DNA from: Palsa-661 sp035535015
Lineage (GTDB): Bacteria; Actinomycetota; Acidimicrobiia; Acidimicrobiales; UBA8190
Reading direction: 5' to 3'
NCBI GenBank assembly: GCA_035535015.1
Contig: DATLQU010000060.1
Coordinates: 93,439-157,438, forward strand
DNA: 64,000 nt
Part shown: positions 10,604 to 20,083 of the stretch, in pieces
How positions within the stretch are numbered: the stretch's first letter is position 1
Layout of the letters: every line of letters starts with the position of its first letter
Position numbers and translations under genes: made by a program
The notes under the pieces: generated by a model
Told to the model about the DNA's origin: nothing
The model's input: the letters and a program-made list of their open reading frames with translations, nothing else
The model's database searches: none

Positions 10604-11668
10604 GTGGCGGACCCGCGTGCGCTCGACCGGCGAGCCCGAGACTTTCGGATCGCCTCTCTGGTGGTGGCCGTGGTCAGCCTCGTCTTCCTCCTCTGGCTGC
10701 TCCTCTCCATCGGAGGGACCCACACCACCGATGCGGTGGACGATCTGGGGGAGCTCGTCGCCGCCCTCGCCGCCGCCGCCGCCTGCGCCATCGCGGCCCA
10801 CCACCTCACCTCGGGACGTTCGGCCTGGAACCTTCTCGGTCTCTCGGCCCTGGCCTGGGCGGCCGGCGAAGGAGCCTGGACCTACTACGACCTCATTCGC
10901 GGCATCCAGGTTCCCTTTCCCTCGCTCGCCGATATCGGCTTCCTCGCCGCCGTCCCCCTGGCCGTCGCCGGCCTTCTTCTCTTCCCGAGCTCTCCCCGGC
11001 GCGCCGCCGACCGTGTCCAAGGCATCCTGGACGGCTGCATCATCGCCGGCTCCATCCTCTTCGCCTCCTGGGTCACCGTCCTCGAACCTCTCTACAACAA
11101 GCATCAGGGCGGCTTCTTCGACCAGGCCCTCTCACTCGCCTACCCGGCCTCCGACGTCGTCATGGTGGCGCTCGTCTTCATCCTCTTCTCCCGCGCCGGC
11201 CAGAAGGGACGGGCCAGCCTGGGCCTCGTCATGGCCGGCCTCATCGCTTTCGCCGTCGCTGACAGTGCCTTCTCCTACATGACCGAGGTCCACAACTACG
11301 GAACCGGCACCTTCCTCGACACCGGCTGGGTCGCCGGCTATCTCCTCATCGGCCTCGGTGCTCTGCGCGCCGCCCACTCCCCCTCCACCGCCCAGGCCGA
11401 ACCCCGGGTCACCACCCTCTCCCTCGTCGCCCCCTATGTCCCGGTCCTCGTCGTCCTGGCCGTCACCGCCGTCGAGCTCCTCCTCGGCCATCACGTGGGC
11501 AACGTCGGCTGGACCATGGTCTTCGCCCTCGCCCTCCTCGTCCTCGGCCGTCAGCTCCTGAGTCTCTGGGACCACAGAGTCCGCGACAGTAACGACGCCC
11601 GATCGGAGGGCCCTGACGACTTCTCCTCTTCCGCGCCGGATGTCCGCCCGGCCCTGACCGGCCACTGA
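10604..11668 (+). CDS. Multi-pass membrane sensor-like protein without an output domain
   Basis: 354 residues from GTG 10604. Roughly nine to ten hydrophobic helices fill most of the chain, with conserved-looking polar spots (EGAWTYYDL, PSLADIGFLAAVPLA, AYPASDVVMVALV). The pattern resembles the N-terminal membrane module of some actinobacterial GGDEF/EAL proteins, but the chain ends about 50 residues after the last helix and has no GGDEF, kinase or HTH. It is followed directly (TGA-GTG, no gap) by a 75-residue mini-protein. It could be a stand-alone receptor whose output is supplied in trans. The upstream sigma-like element matches one in front of a GGDEF-EAL gene in this window. Function is unproven. 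Confidence 0.6.
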   Translation: MADPRALDRRARDFRIASLVVAVVSLVFLLWLLLSIGGTHTTDAVDDLGELVAALAAAAACAIAAHHLTSGRSAWNLLGLSALAWAAGEGAWTYYDLIRGIQVPFPSLADIGFLAAVPLAVAGLLLFPSSPRRAADRVQGILDGCIIAGSILFASWVTVLEPLYNKHQGGFFDQALSLAYPASDVVMVALVFILFSRAGQKGRASLGLVMAGLIAFAVADSAFSYMTEVHNYGTGTFLDTGWVAGYLLIGLGALRAAHSPSTAQAEPRVTTLSLVAPYVPVLVVLAVTAVELLLGHHVGNVGWTMVFALALLVLGRQLLSLWDHRVRDSNDARSEGPDDFSSSAPDVRPALTGH

Positions 11669-11896
11669 GTGGCCGACAGCCGGACAGCAGCCCACCGGCC
11701 CCACACCGCGACGATCCCCGCCCGAGGGCCCCCCGGTGGCAGGGTTGCCTCGGCCAACGCCGTCACCCTGGAACGCCGGCGCTCCATCGAGGCCCAGAAA
11801 CGCGTCTGCCGCATCATGGTCCAGGCCGTCGGGGTAGCCACCACCTCCTTCGCCTTCCTCGACCTCTATCTCCTCCTCACCCATTCCCGGCACTGA
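11669..11896 (+). CDS. Small single-span membrane protein coupled to the sensor
   Basis: 75 residues. The GTG start abuts the stop of the membrane sensor gene, so translation is likely coupled. The first half is basic and Pro/Arg-rich; the second half holds one likely membrane helix (MVQAVGVATTSFAFLDLYLL) and ends in a short polar tail. I do not recognise a family. Position suggests an accessory subunit of the sensor. A decayed downstream piece cannot be excluded. Confidence 0.45.
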   Translation: MADSRTAAHRPHTATIPARGPPGGRVASANAVTLERRRSIEAQKRVCRIMVQAVGVATTSFAFLDLYLLLTHSRH

Positions 11897-12019
11897 CCCA
11901 CCGACGCTGTCTGCCGATGGCCCTACGGGTCTGTCGCAAGATCTGACCGGCCGGTGGGCCCAGATAAACTCGACCACCCCGGTCACGGGAAAGTCGCGGG
12001 GACTACAGGAGGTCGGTCG

Positions 12020-13249
12020 GTGTTCGAATGGTCTGAGGAACAGCTGATGGTCCGAGACGCGGTCCGCCGCTTCATCGAATCAGAGGTCGTCCCCAATATC
12101 GATGCTCTCGAGCACGGTGATCTCCCGCCCTACGACATCATCCGCAAGCTCTACGCCACCTTCGGCATGGACCAAATGGCCCGCGAGCGGTTCAAGAAGC
12201 AACTCGAGCGCTCGGGGTCCGCGGAGTCCTCCCCCGTGTCCGCAGGCCGCTCTGGTGACGCAGGGGCCGCAGCCATGACCCTGATCCCGATCATCGAACT
12301 GAGTCACTACTGCCCCGGAATCGTGACGGCTATGGGCGTCAGCGTCGGACTGGCGGCCGGCACCATCATGAAACTGGGCACACCGGCCCAGATGGAGCGG
12401 TGGGGACTCGATCTCCTCACCACTGCCAAAGTGGGGGCCTGGGCCATCACGGAACCGGAATCCGGATCCGATGCGTTGGGTGGAATGAAGTCCACGGCCC
12501 GTCGCGACGGCAACGAGTACATCCTCAACGGTAACAAGACCTTTATCACCAACGGCCCTTATGCCGACACCATCGTCTTCTACGCCAAGCTCGATGACGG
12601 GTCCGACACACCGATCCGCGATCGCCAAGTGCTCACTTTCGTTCTCGACAAGGGGATGAAGGGACTCGATCAGTCGAAGCCCTTTCGCAAAATGGGTCTC
12701 CATTCCTCTCCCACCGGAGAGCTCTTCCTCACCGATGTCCGGGCGAACAAGGACCACCTCCTGGGCGAGACAGAAGACGGAGGACCCGGCAGCGGTCGGG
12801 ACTCGGCCAAAGGCAACTTCGTCACAGAGCGCGCCGGACTGGCGGCGATGTCCTTGGGCGTCATCGAGGAGTGTCTCAAGCTCTCCGTGGACTACGCCAA
12901 GAATCGCATGCTCTGGGGGAAACCCATAGGAGACCTCCAGCTGATACAGCTCAAGCTGGCCAAGATGGAGATCGCCCGGCTCAACGTCCAGAACCTGGTC
13001 TTCCGTCATATCGAGCTCTCGGCCGCGGGAAAGTCTCTGACCCTGGCCGAAGCCTCGGCCATGAAGCTCTATTCGGCCCAGGCCGCCTCTGAGGTGGCTC
13101 TCGAGGCGGTCCAATTGTTCGGGGGAAACGGCTACATGGCCGAGTTCCGCGTCGAACAACTGGCCCGCGACGCCAAGGTCTTCCAGATCTACGCCGGCAC
13201 GGACGAGATCCAGGTCACCCACATCGCCCGGGACCTCCTCAACCGCTAG
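12020..13249 (+). CDS. Acyl-CoA dehydrogenase
   Basis: 409 residues from GTG 12020, chosen because a perfect AGGAGG lies 7 bp upstream (12007-12012) and the family N-terminus (FEWSEEQLMVRDAVRRFIES) begins there. It is a flavoprotein that introduces an alpha-beta double bond in acyl-CoA. Visible features are the FAD/substrate loop AITEPESGSDALGG, the mid-domain TNGPYADT, and the C-terminal helices with QLFGGNGYM and the cofactor/catalytic segment IYAGTDEIQ. An insertion near residues 55-75 (Ser/Gly/Ala-rich) is unusual. It is probably part of lipid or steroid catabolism. No neighbour in the same transcript shares that role. Confidence 0.9.
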   Translation: MFEWSEEQLMVRDAVRRFIESEVVPNIDALEHGDLPPYDIIRKLYATFGMDQMARERFKKQLERSGSAESSPVSAGRSGDAGAAAMTLIPIIELSHYCPGIVTAMGVSVGLAAGTIMKLGTPAQMERWGLDLLTTAKVGAWAITEPESGSDALGGMKSTARRDGNEYILNGNKTFITNGPYADTIVFYAKLDDGSDTPIRDRQVLTFVLDKGMKGLDQSKPFRKMGLHSSPTGELFLTDVRANKDHLLGETEDGGPGSGRDSAKGNFVTERAGLAAMSLGVIEECLKLSVDYAKNRMLWGKPIGDLQLIQLKLAKMEIARLNVQNLVFRHIELSAAGKSLTLAEASAMKLYSAQAASEVALEAVQLFGGNGYMAEFRVEQLARDAKVFQIYAGTDEIQVTHIARDLLNR

Positions 13250-13442
13250 CTCCCCATTCGGTTGCCCCACGAAGCGCACCCACCCTTCGAGCCAGTGCTC
13301 AGCATCGCCCCCTTCTCCAATCCGTAGTGGGAGGTTCAACGATGTTCCGTCAAGTGGTCTCCTGCCGATGGGCCGAGGGTGTCTCGCCCGAGCAGAAGCC
13401 AGGCATATCGCGACGCGCTCGACAGCCTGCGGGCCATACAGG

Positions 13443-14979
13443 TCATCGGCCAGCGAGTCGTCGTCCAACACGATTGGGACCCGCCCGGCTCGGAGTGATC
13501 CGAACCACTTCGCCACGCCGAAGCAACTCAGCCACCCGGGCTACTCGGGCCCCCGAACGCCAACCGCTCCCGATCCTGTAGACCGCTCCGTACCGGCTGT
13601 CGTGCACCATTCGTAATGAAAGCAGCCGCCTGAGCGTCGTCTCGCTGGGCAGGAAGCTCTCCCGTCCGAAAGTCCGGACGTAGACCACGTATCCTCCCCG
13701 GACCGACAGGGTCCTCCTGAGCTCGGCGATCTGAGCCCGGAATTGGCGATTCGTCTTCAGCGTCGAGAAGTCGACGGTCCCGGGAATGCTCGACGTCGAC
13801 CGACCGGCAAGCAGGTAGATCCAGTCAGGCGCATCGCTGTAGATCACCGATTGGCGGGGTAAGGCCTTCACATCGGCCAGGATGCCGCTCCTCTGCCGCA
13901 TCGGCGCGGTGTAGCCACCGGGCGGCGTGGTGGCGGCATCTATCGAATCGCAGTGCGCAGCCCACGACCGGCAACCCTGTCACGATCATCACCGGTTTCG
14001 TCCGGGCCACTCCGCAAGCCAGAGCAAGGACGACGGCCAGGAATATCGGGATGAACTCCCGTGGTTCGGGGTTCACTCCGGCATCGAAAAATGTGATTGC
14101 CACCTCGAGCACGACGATCTGCACCACGGCGTAGAGCACCAGCACGCGCGCCACGGTCCCGCCGGCGCGCCAGAGAACGAGGATCACGATCCCGGTGACG
14201 ACCAGGGCCCCGAGCACGGCCAGCGACGTCGGAATGTCTGTCGGCAGTACCCAGAAGGCGACAGTGTGGAAGCCGGACCGAATGGTCGTCTTCACCACAT
14301 GGAATCCGACTATATGCCCGGTGCTCCGCCCCGAGACCTGTTCGTAGACGAACCACCCGATCAGGGGCAGGCTGCTCGTGACCAACAACGTCAAAGCCGC
14401 CCCGCGCTTCTTCCGCAGGGCCAGCACTCCCCAGATCACGAGTCCACCGGCGGCGAATCGGGTGACCAGAGCCAGACCGAAGGCGGCTGGTCGGAGGACC
14501 GGCCACGAAGTCCGCGGCGGCGAGCGGTAACGCAGGACGGAGGCCAATCCGACCATGGCCAAGAAGAGCGCCGACGCCTCCGTTCCGTCGGAGGCCACGG
14601 CCGGAGCCAGGACCAATCCCACCACGAGCTGAGCGCCGGCGGCCAACCAGAGTTCTCCCGTCTCGGCCAGCACGAGAAGCCCGGCCAGGAGCACCGTCAA
14701 GATCAGAAAGACCGCATCTTCCACCCGGGCCGTACCGCCGGGTGCTGCCCGCCGACGGCCAACATCAGCGGCTCCAAGGGGGCATACGTCACCAGAGGCG
14801 TGGGTCGTGGCGCCCGACCTCCCGGGCGCTGGCGTCCCAATGCTCACCTGGCCCAAGGGGTAGTAGTGGATGGGGACGTTCAGCCCTTGGCCGGCGGCCA
14901 CGCTCCGGGCCGTCCCCGCATAGACGGCGTCATCGCCGCCCAGGGAGACCCCGTCGTGTGTGGCCAGCAGAACGAATCC
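13443..14979 (-). pseudogene. Decayed ArnT/GT39-like membrane glycosyltransferase
   Basis: Pieces of one polytopic glycosyltransferase are spread over all three minus frames. The start-proximal piece (about 14979-14830) reads GGDDAVYAGTARSVAAG...VPIHYYPLGQ, typical of the first extracytoplasmic loop. The next piece jumps frame (TPLVTYAPLEPLMLAVGQ), and a long middle piece carries eight or so membrane helices (VFLILTVLLAGLL to PVMIVTGLPVVG). After another shift near 13920, a soluble tail reads SVIYSDAPDWIYLLAGRST and ends at 13443. No start with a first membrane helix is visible. At least three frame breaks argue for a pseudogene; clustered sequencing errors are the alternative. Confidence 0.7.
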
Positions 14980-15183
14980 GCCGGGCCAATGCCGGACCGA
15001 CCAGGCAGAGCGGCTGCCGACCCGTCAGCCACCGGCCCCCTCTCCCCCTCGCCATGGCCGCCCAGAGTACCGAGGCCCCGGACGACCCCCTCGGTTCCAC
15101 CGGCCCCCTTTCCCGGACCGGCTCGGGAACCAAACCGGCCCGGGGGTCGTCCAATCATCCGCACCGAGACAGAGAGGCAGGCC

Positions 15184-16290
15184 ATGAGCCGAACCAGAGC
15201 GCTTTCGATGATCGTGGCGGGGCTGCTGTTGACCGGAGGCGGCGTGGCCCTGGCCGGCGCCACGGGGGGATCGGCCGTCGCTGTCTCAGCCCCGACGGCG
15301 AACTCGGCCACCGATGCACCGGCCTCCTCGGTCACCAGCCACGGCCGCGCTCCTTCGCCGGGCGGAGGCGCATCGGCCATGGCGGTCTGCCCCGACGCCA
15401 CCGGCACCGTCAGCCAGACGACCGGCGCCCGAACCGCCACCCACCTGGTCACCCGGACCACCGCCGATGGTGTGACCATCCGGGTCTACCGGTTGGCGGG
15501 GACCGTGTCCGGCTGCGGACCGGTCCCGGCCGGCCTTGGTACGTCGGTTCCCCTCTCTGGATGTGACGTCGGTTCCGTCTCGATCGAGATGTCCGACTCC
15601 ACTGCCGTCGGTCAGGGCGACCTCGGCTCCCCGTCCGCAACCATCCTCTCGAATGGTTCTTCCACCCGGCCCGGCGCACCTCTGCCGGATCCCGCTCCCA
15701 CCACCCCGAACGCCGGAACCGAGCCCCCCTCGATCACGACCGGAGCATTCGGGGTGGTCGAAGGCGATCCGGTCTGGTGGGTGGCGATGCAGGTGGCTGG
15801 CGACGTGGCCACCAGCCATGTCACATTCGCCGACGGCTCGACCGACGAGACGACGCCGGTCGGCGGAGTCGTCGTCCTCGCCCATCATGTCTCCCTCTCG
15901 GCCGGTTCTGACCCTTACCGCGTCGAGGGCACCGTCCAGTTGCTCGACACCGCGGGCAATGTCCTGAGCACCGTCACCCTCCCCCAGCAGGCCGATACCA
16001 GCCCACCGCCCGTGCCCGTGCCGCTGCCCGATCCACTGCCACCGTCCGGTAGCCAGGGATGGGGGCCGGGCTCCGTCTCGAATTCCGGTTCGTCATCCGG
16101 GGCACAGGCGAAAGCGGGCAGAGCCAACGCCGGCTCGGTGGCGGCATCGACGGCGCCCTCATCCCCTTCCTCCTCGGCTTCCTCATCCCCTTCCTCCTCG
16201 GCGACCGCCGTGATTGCCTGCCCCATGATTCCGGCCACCGTCGTGCCTCCGGCCACCGTCGTGCCCGGGGGGATCTCGAAGAGCTCCTGA
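15184..16290 (+). CDS. Secreted Ser/Pro-rich surface protein of unknown function
   Basis: 368 residues. ATG 15184 has a purine-rich leader (GAGAGGCAGG) and begins a clear signal peptide (basic start, hydrophobic core, cleavage near Ala-Gly-Ala about residue 27). The mature chain has a Cys-containing domain (MAVCPDATGTVS; GTVSGCGPV; PLSGCDVGSV). A second beta-rich domain (DPVWWVAMQVAGDVATSHVTFADG) looks like a bacterial Ig-type fold. A long low-complexity Pro and then Ser/Ala tail ends near a final Cys. There is no LPXTG or obvious anchor. An exported, possibly wall-spanning protein is inferred; no family is recognised. Confidence 0.65.
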   Translation: MSRTRALSMIVAGLLLTGGGVALAGATGGSAVAVSAPTANSATDAPASSVTSHGRAPSPGGGASAMAVCPDATGTVSQTTGARTATHLVTRTTADGVTIRVYRLAGTVSGCGPVPAGLGTSVPLSGCDVGSVSIEMSDSTAVGQGDLGSPSATILSNGSSTRPGAPLPDPAPTTPNAGTEPPSITTGAFGVVEGDPVWWVAMQVAGDVATSHVTFADGSTDETTPVGGVVVLAHHVSLSAGSDPYRVEGTVQLLDTAGNVLSTVTLPQQADTSPPPVPVPLPDPLPPSGSQGWGPGSVSNSGSSSGAQAKAGRANAGSVAASTAPSSPSSSASSSPSSSATAVIACPMIPATVVPPATVVPGGISKSS

Positions 16291-16540
16291 TCCGGTCGTG
16301 GCCCTTCGTCCCGGGTCCGCTCCCGCGGGCACGCGGCGAGACGGATAGGAGATCTCTTCTCAGCATTTTCGCCGTACCGTCTGCGCAGGTTGTGGCTGTA
16401 TTCGCCCGCTCCCCTGCTCGCAAATGGGACTTGCGGCCCTGGAGGCCGGGACCTTCGGCCCTATGACCACGGCGGCCGGGGAGCGCACTCTGGAGTCAAG
16501 AGGCCCGCCGAGGGCAGTTTGACAAGGAGGAGGATCTACC

Positions 16541-17158
16541 GTGAAGCGCAAGACCTTTGACATGATTCTGACAGCAGGAGGCGCGGTCCTGGTCGTCGTC
16601 CTGCTCGCCGCCGGGGGGCTGGGCCTGTGGGGATCCAGCTTCGCCAACTCGAATGTCCACGACCAGCTGGCGCAACAGCAGATCACGTTCCCGCCTGCGG
16701 CCGCGTTTGCCCATGCCAAGGCCGGCACCGAGATCACTCCCGCAATGGTCTCCACCGTGGGAAAGTACGCGGGTCAGCCACTCGTGACCGGCCAGCAGGC
16801 CGAGGTCTACGCCAATGACTTCATCGGCGTGCATCTGCAGCAGATCGGTGGCGGCAAGACCTACGCCCAGCTCTCGGCAGCAGCCATGGCCCTGCCCAAG
16901 GGCTCGGCGGCATACACCGCGGCCGAGGGCAAGGTCCAGACGGTCTTCCAAGGCACCACCCTTCGGGGGCTGCTGCTCGAGGCGTACGCCTTCGGCACCT
17001 TCGGACAGATCGCCTTCGTCGCCGCCATCGTGTCGTTCATCCTGGCCGGCATCATGCTGGTGCTCACCCTGTTCGGGCTGCTGCACTTCCGGCGGGTGCC
17101 TGAAGAAGTCGAGTTCCCGGCACGGCAGGCCATGGCAAGGGTGCCCGTTCCGGCGTAA
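16541..17158 (+). CDS. Two-helix membrane protein of unknown function
   Basis: 205 residues from GTG 16541 with a strong AAGGAGGAGG at 16523-16532. There is a membrane helix near residues 8-30, then an extracytoplasmic region of about 120 residues with a four-helix feel (ITPAMVSTVGKYAGQPLVTG; YAQLSAAAMALPKGS). A second helix near 160-187 and a short cytoplasmic tail follow. I know similar actinobacterial hypothetical membrane proteins but no function. It stands alone between a 250 bp gap and a strong bidirectional terminator. Confidence 0.7.
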   Translation: MKRKTFDMILTAGGAVLVVVLLAAGGLGLWGSSFANSNVHDQLAQQQITFPPAAAFAHAKAGTEITPAMVSTVGKYAGQPLVTGQQAEVYANDFIGVHLQQIGGGKTYAQLSAAAMALPKGSAAYTAAEGKVQTVFQGTTLRGLLLEAYAFGTFGQIAFVAAIVSFILAGIMLVLTLFGLLHFRRVPEEVEFPARQAMARVPVPA

Positions 17159-17182
17159 CGCGAGCTTGGCAATCCCTGCAGG

Positions 17183-17217
17183 AATCACCCGGCCTCGAAG
17201 TCTGAGGCCGGGTGATT
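17183..17217. terminator. Bidirectional terminator hairpin between convergent genes
   Basis: Perfect 14 bp inverted repeat, AATCACCCGGCCTC / GAGGCCGGGTGATT, with a 7 bp loop. It lies between a plus-strand gene ending at 17158 and a minus-strand gene ending at 17291. Flanking AATC/GATT ends would give short A/T edges in both directions. Confidence 0.8.
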
Positions 17218-17290
17218 TCGCGCGGACCGGCACGCGATGCCACCGACTCTCGAAGGCGTCGTCGGTCGGTCACACGTGATCGATCGCCGA

Positions 17291-19993
17291 TCAACTGTGA
17301 CCCTTGCGCCGGGGCGCCGAGACCGGGGTGGTGGACGAGGATGCGCCCCCCACCATCGCTTCGGGATGGGCGATGAAGCGTGAGGCCCGACGTTGAACCC
17401 GCCGCTGCTGCCGTTCGGCATGGGTGTACCCGGGTTTGCGGCTCCGGACATGGGGGACCCGGTAGAAGCGGTTCTTGGCCAGCTCGACGAGCACCAGGTA
17501 GACGATGACCATGGCGAAGAGCAGGAGGAAGAAGGTGGTCGGCAGAGGCGTGAAGCCGAGCAGTGTGGCCAGTCCGGTGAACGGCAGGACAGCACCGACC
17601 AGAGCCGCTCCCGTCGGCACCACCAGCATGGGCAGGCTGGGTCGGCTCTTGAAGAACGGCGTCCGGCGGGTCCTGATCACATAGACGACCAGGGTCTGGG
17701 TGGCGATCGACTCGACGAACCAGCCGGTCCTGAACTCGACGTGACCGGCATGGAGCACGGAGAGCATCACCCAGAATGTGAGGAAGTCGAAGATCGAACT
17801 GACGGGACCGAAGACGGACATGAAACGACGGATGAATTTCATGTCCCAGGCGGCCGGTCGTGCCAGCGCCTCGACATCGACCTGGTCGGTCGGAATCACC
17901 AACTGGCCGGCGTTGTAGAGCAAGTTGTTGAGCAGGATCTGCGAGGGCAACATGGGAAGGAAAGACAGGAAGGCGGAGGCCCCGGCGGCACTGAACATGT
18001 TGCCGAAATTCGAAGAGGTCGCCATCAGGACGTACTTCATGGTGTTGGCGAAGATCCGGCGACCCTCCATGACCCCGTCAGCGAGGACACCGAGGTCCTT
18101 GTCGAGGAGGACCACATCAGCGGCGTCCTTGGCGACATCGGTCCCGGAATCCACCGAGATCCCCACATCGGCGTGATGCAGGGCCACGGCGTCGTTGACT
18201 CCGTCGCCGAGAAATGCCACGTCTTTCCCCGTTCGACGCGCCACCTTGATGATCCGTGACTTCTGGTCGGGACCGATTCGGGCGAAGACCGTGGTCGTCG
18301 GCAACGCCGCTTCAAGGTCGTCGTCATCCAGGATGGCGATCTCGGTGCCGCTGAGCACGCCCAGACAGTCGACGCCGATATCGGCGCACACCTTGGCCGC
18401 CACCAAGCCGTTGTCACCGGTGATGATCTTGACCTCGATCCCCAGTCCTTGCAGCTGTCGGATGGACGAGCCGGCGTCCGCCTTCGGTCGGTCGGCGAAG
18501 GTCAAGAAACCCACCAACCTCAGCCCATGCTCGTCGGCAGCGGTGGTCGCCTCCGCCGAGTCAACGTCCCGGACGGCGACGGCCACCACCCGGGCGCCTT
18601 CGGCGAACAATCCATCCAACACGGACCGGGCGTCGTCCGAGACGTCCACGCAACGCTCCAGGACCACCTCCGGCGCCCCTTTGGCGATCAGCTGGACCCG
18701 GCCGCTCGGGTCCTTCACCAATACCGAGGCGAGCTGCCGCTCGTGGTTGAAGGGAAGGATGCTCAGTCTCTGATAGCTGGCGGCCGTCGTGGCTGCCGGC
18801 TGGCCGGTGCCGGCAGCCGGAGCGGACCACAGGGCCTGGTCGAGCGCATTCCCACCGACCGGTCCGGCCGTCGTGACGGTCGCCTCATTGCAGAGAAGTC
18901 CAGACAACAGGGCCCCCTGGCTCTCATTCCCGGTCGCATCGAGGGCCCGTTCGAAGGTGATCACCCCTTCGGTCAGGGTGCCGGTCTTGTCGGTGAAGAG
19001 AATCTCGATATTCCCAAGATCCTCGATGGCGACCAACCGCTTCACGAGCACCTTCTTGGCCGTGAGAGCCTTAGCGCCGGCCGAGAGGCTCGCCGTGACG
19101 ATGGCCGGCATCATTTCCGGTGCGATACCAACGGCAATGGCCAACGAGAAAAGAAGCGCCTCGATCAGAGGACGCGACAGGGCCACGTTCACGATGAAGA
19201 TGAATGCGGTCAAGACGGCCGCCACCGCGAACAGCAAGCGCGAGAAGCGCGACAGGCCGACCTCGAAAGCCGTCTGACTGTGCTTCTCCACCAGGCCGGC
19301 GGCGATCTCTCCGAAGGCGGTGCGGGCTCCGGTGCGAACGACCACAGCAAGGCCGGAGCCCTGGTGGACGATCGTTCCCATGAAGGCACAGCCGGGTTGG
19401 TCCAGCGGCGCTCGGTCGGCGACGGCCGGTTCGGCCTTGGCCACCGGCATGGACTCGCCCGTCAGCACGCCTTCGTCGCACTCGAGCTCGTCGACTTCGA
19501 TCAGCCGCAGATCAGCGGGAACGAGATCGCCGATACGAAGCGATACCACGTCGCCGGGCACCAGATCCGTGACGGGCACCCGGTCGGCCCGGCCGTTCCG
19601 TCTGACTTCGGCCTCCTGGCGGATCTGTCCACGGAGCGAAGCCATGGCCTTCTCGGCCCGGTATTCGTTGAAGAAGCCCAGACCGATGCTCAGGGCGACG
19701 ATCACGGCGATGATCACGGCGTTGGTGCCACCGCCCGTGAGCCCCGAGACCAGGGCCGCTCCGATCAGGAGCAGCAGGATGGGGTTTCTGATCTGCCGGA
19801 ACAAGACGCTGCTGGCATGCACCCGGTGCGTCCCGAGCGAATTCGACCCGAACCGTCGCATCCTCGCCGCCACCTCATCGGTGGTGAGGCCTTGGGGACC
19901 ACTTCCGAGACGTTCAAGGACGTCCTCCGGGGAAAGAGCGGCGGCGGCGGCCAGCTCCAACTCCTCGAACGGGCTGGGCGTAACCACGACCAT
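17291..19993 (-). CDS. Mg2+-importing P-type ATPase (MgtA-like)
   Basis: 900 residues, a full-length type III P-ATPase. Visible are the cation-ATPase N-terminal domain (LTTDEVAARMRRFGSNSLG), the actuator TGES loop (VLTGESMPVAK), the phosphorylation site DKTGTLTEG near residue 334, the nucleotide-binding loop KGAPEVVLERC, the hinge GDGVNDAVALHHADVG, and about ten membrane helices. Conserved SxxNF-type residues around SSNFGNMFS and NNLLYN fit magnesium ATPases of the MgtA/MgtB type. It imports Mg2+ at the plasma membrane. It lies 90 bp downstream of a DedA gene on the same strand. No mgtC and no obvious leader structure was seen. Confidence 0.88.
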   Translation of the reverse strand: MVVVTPSPFEELELAAAAALSPEDVLERLGSGPQGLTTDEVAARMRRFGSNSLGTHRVHASSVLFRQIRNPILLLLIGAALVSGLTGGGTNAVIIAVIVALSIGLGFFNEYRAEKAMASLRGQIRQEAEVRRNGRADRVPVTDLVPGDVVSLRIGDLVPADLRLIEVDELECDEGVLTGESMPVAKAEPAVADRAPLDQPGCAFMGTIVHQGSGLAVVVRTGARTAFGEIAAGLVEKHSQTAFEVGLSRFSRLLFAVAAVLTAFIFIVNVALSRPLIEALLFSLAIAVGIAPEMMPAIVTASLSAGAKALTAKKVLVKRLVAIEDLGNIEILFTDKTGTLTEGVITFERALDATGNESQGALLSGLLCNEATVTTAGPVGGNALDQALWSAPAAGTGQPAATTAASYQRLSILPFNHERQLASVLVKDPSGRVQLIAKGAPEVVLERCVDVSDDARSVLDGLFAEGARVVAVAVRDVDSAEATTAADEHGLRLVGFLTFADRPKADAGSSIRQLQGLGIEVKIITGDNGLVAAKVCADIGVDCLGVLSGTEIAILDDDDLEAALPTTTVFARIGPDQKSRIIKVARRTGKDVAFLGDGVNDAVALHHADVGISVDSGTDVAKDAADVVLLDKDLGVLADGVMEGRRIFANTMKYVLMATSSNFGNMFSAAGASAFLSFLPMLPSQILLNNLLYNAGQLVIPTDQVDVEALARPAAWDMKFIRRFMSVFGPVSSIFDFLTFWVMLSVLHAGHVEFRTGWFVESIATQTLVVYVIRTRRTPFFKSRPSLPMLVVPTGAALVGAVLPFTGLATLLGFTPLPTTFFLLLFAMVIVYLVLVELAKNRFYRVPHVRSRKPGYTHAERQQRRVQRRASRFIAHPEAMVGGASSSTTPVSAPRRKGHS

Positions 19994-20083
19994 GCTGGGA
20001 AGTCTCGCCGATTGGCGGTCACAGCCACGGGATCGCCGATCCGACCCCAGCGAGGCAACGTCGAGAAACCCACGTTCCCGGCG

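Noticed and set aside
12080..13516. Long open frame antisense to the acyl-CoA dehydrogenase
   Set aside because: It mirrors the G/C third-position bias of the sense gene and has no family resemblance, a common artefact in high-GC DNA.
13927..15183. Upstream extension of the 15184 secreted-protein frame
   Set aside because: It runs antisense through the decayed glycosyltransferase. The clear signal peptide and leader place the start at 15184.
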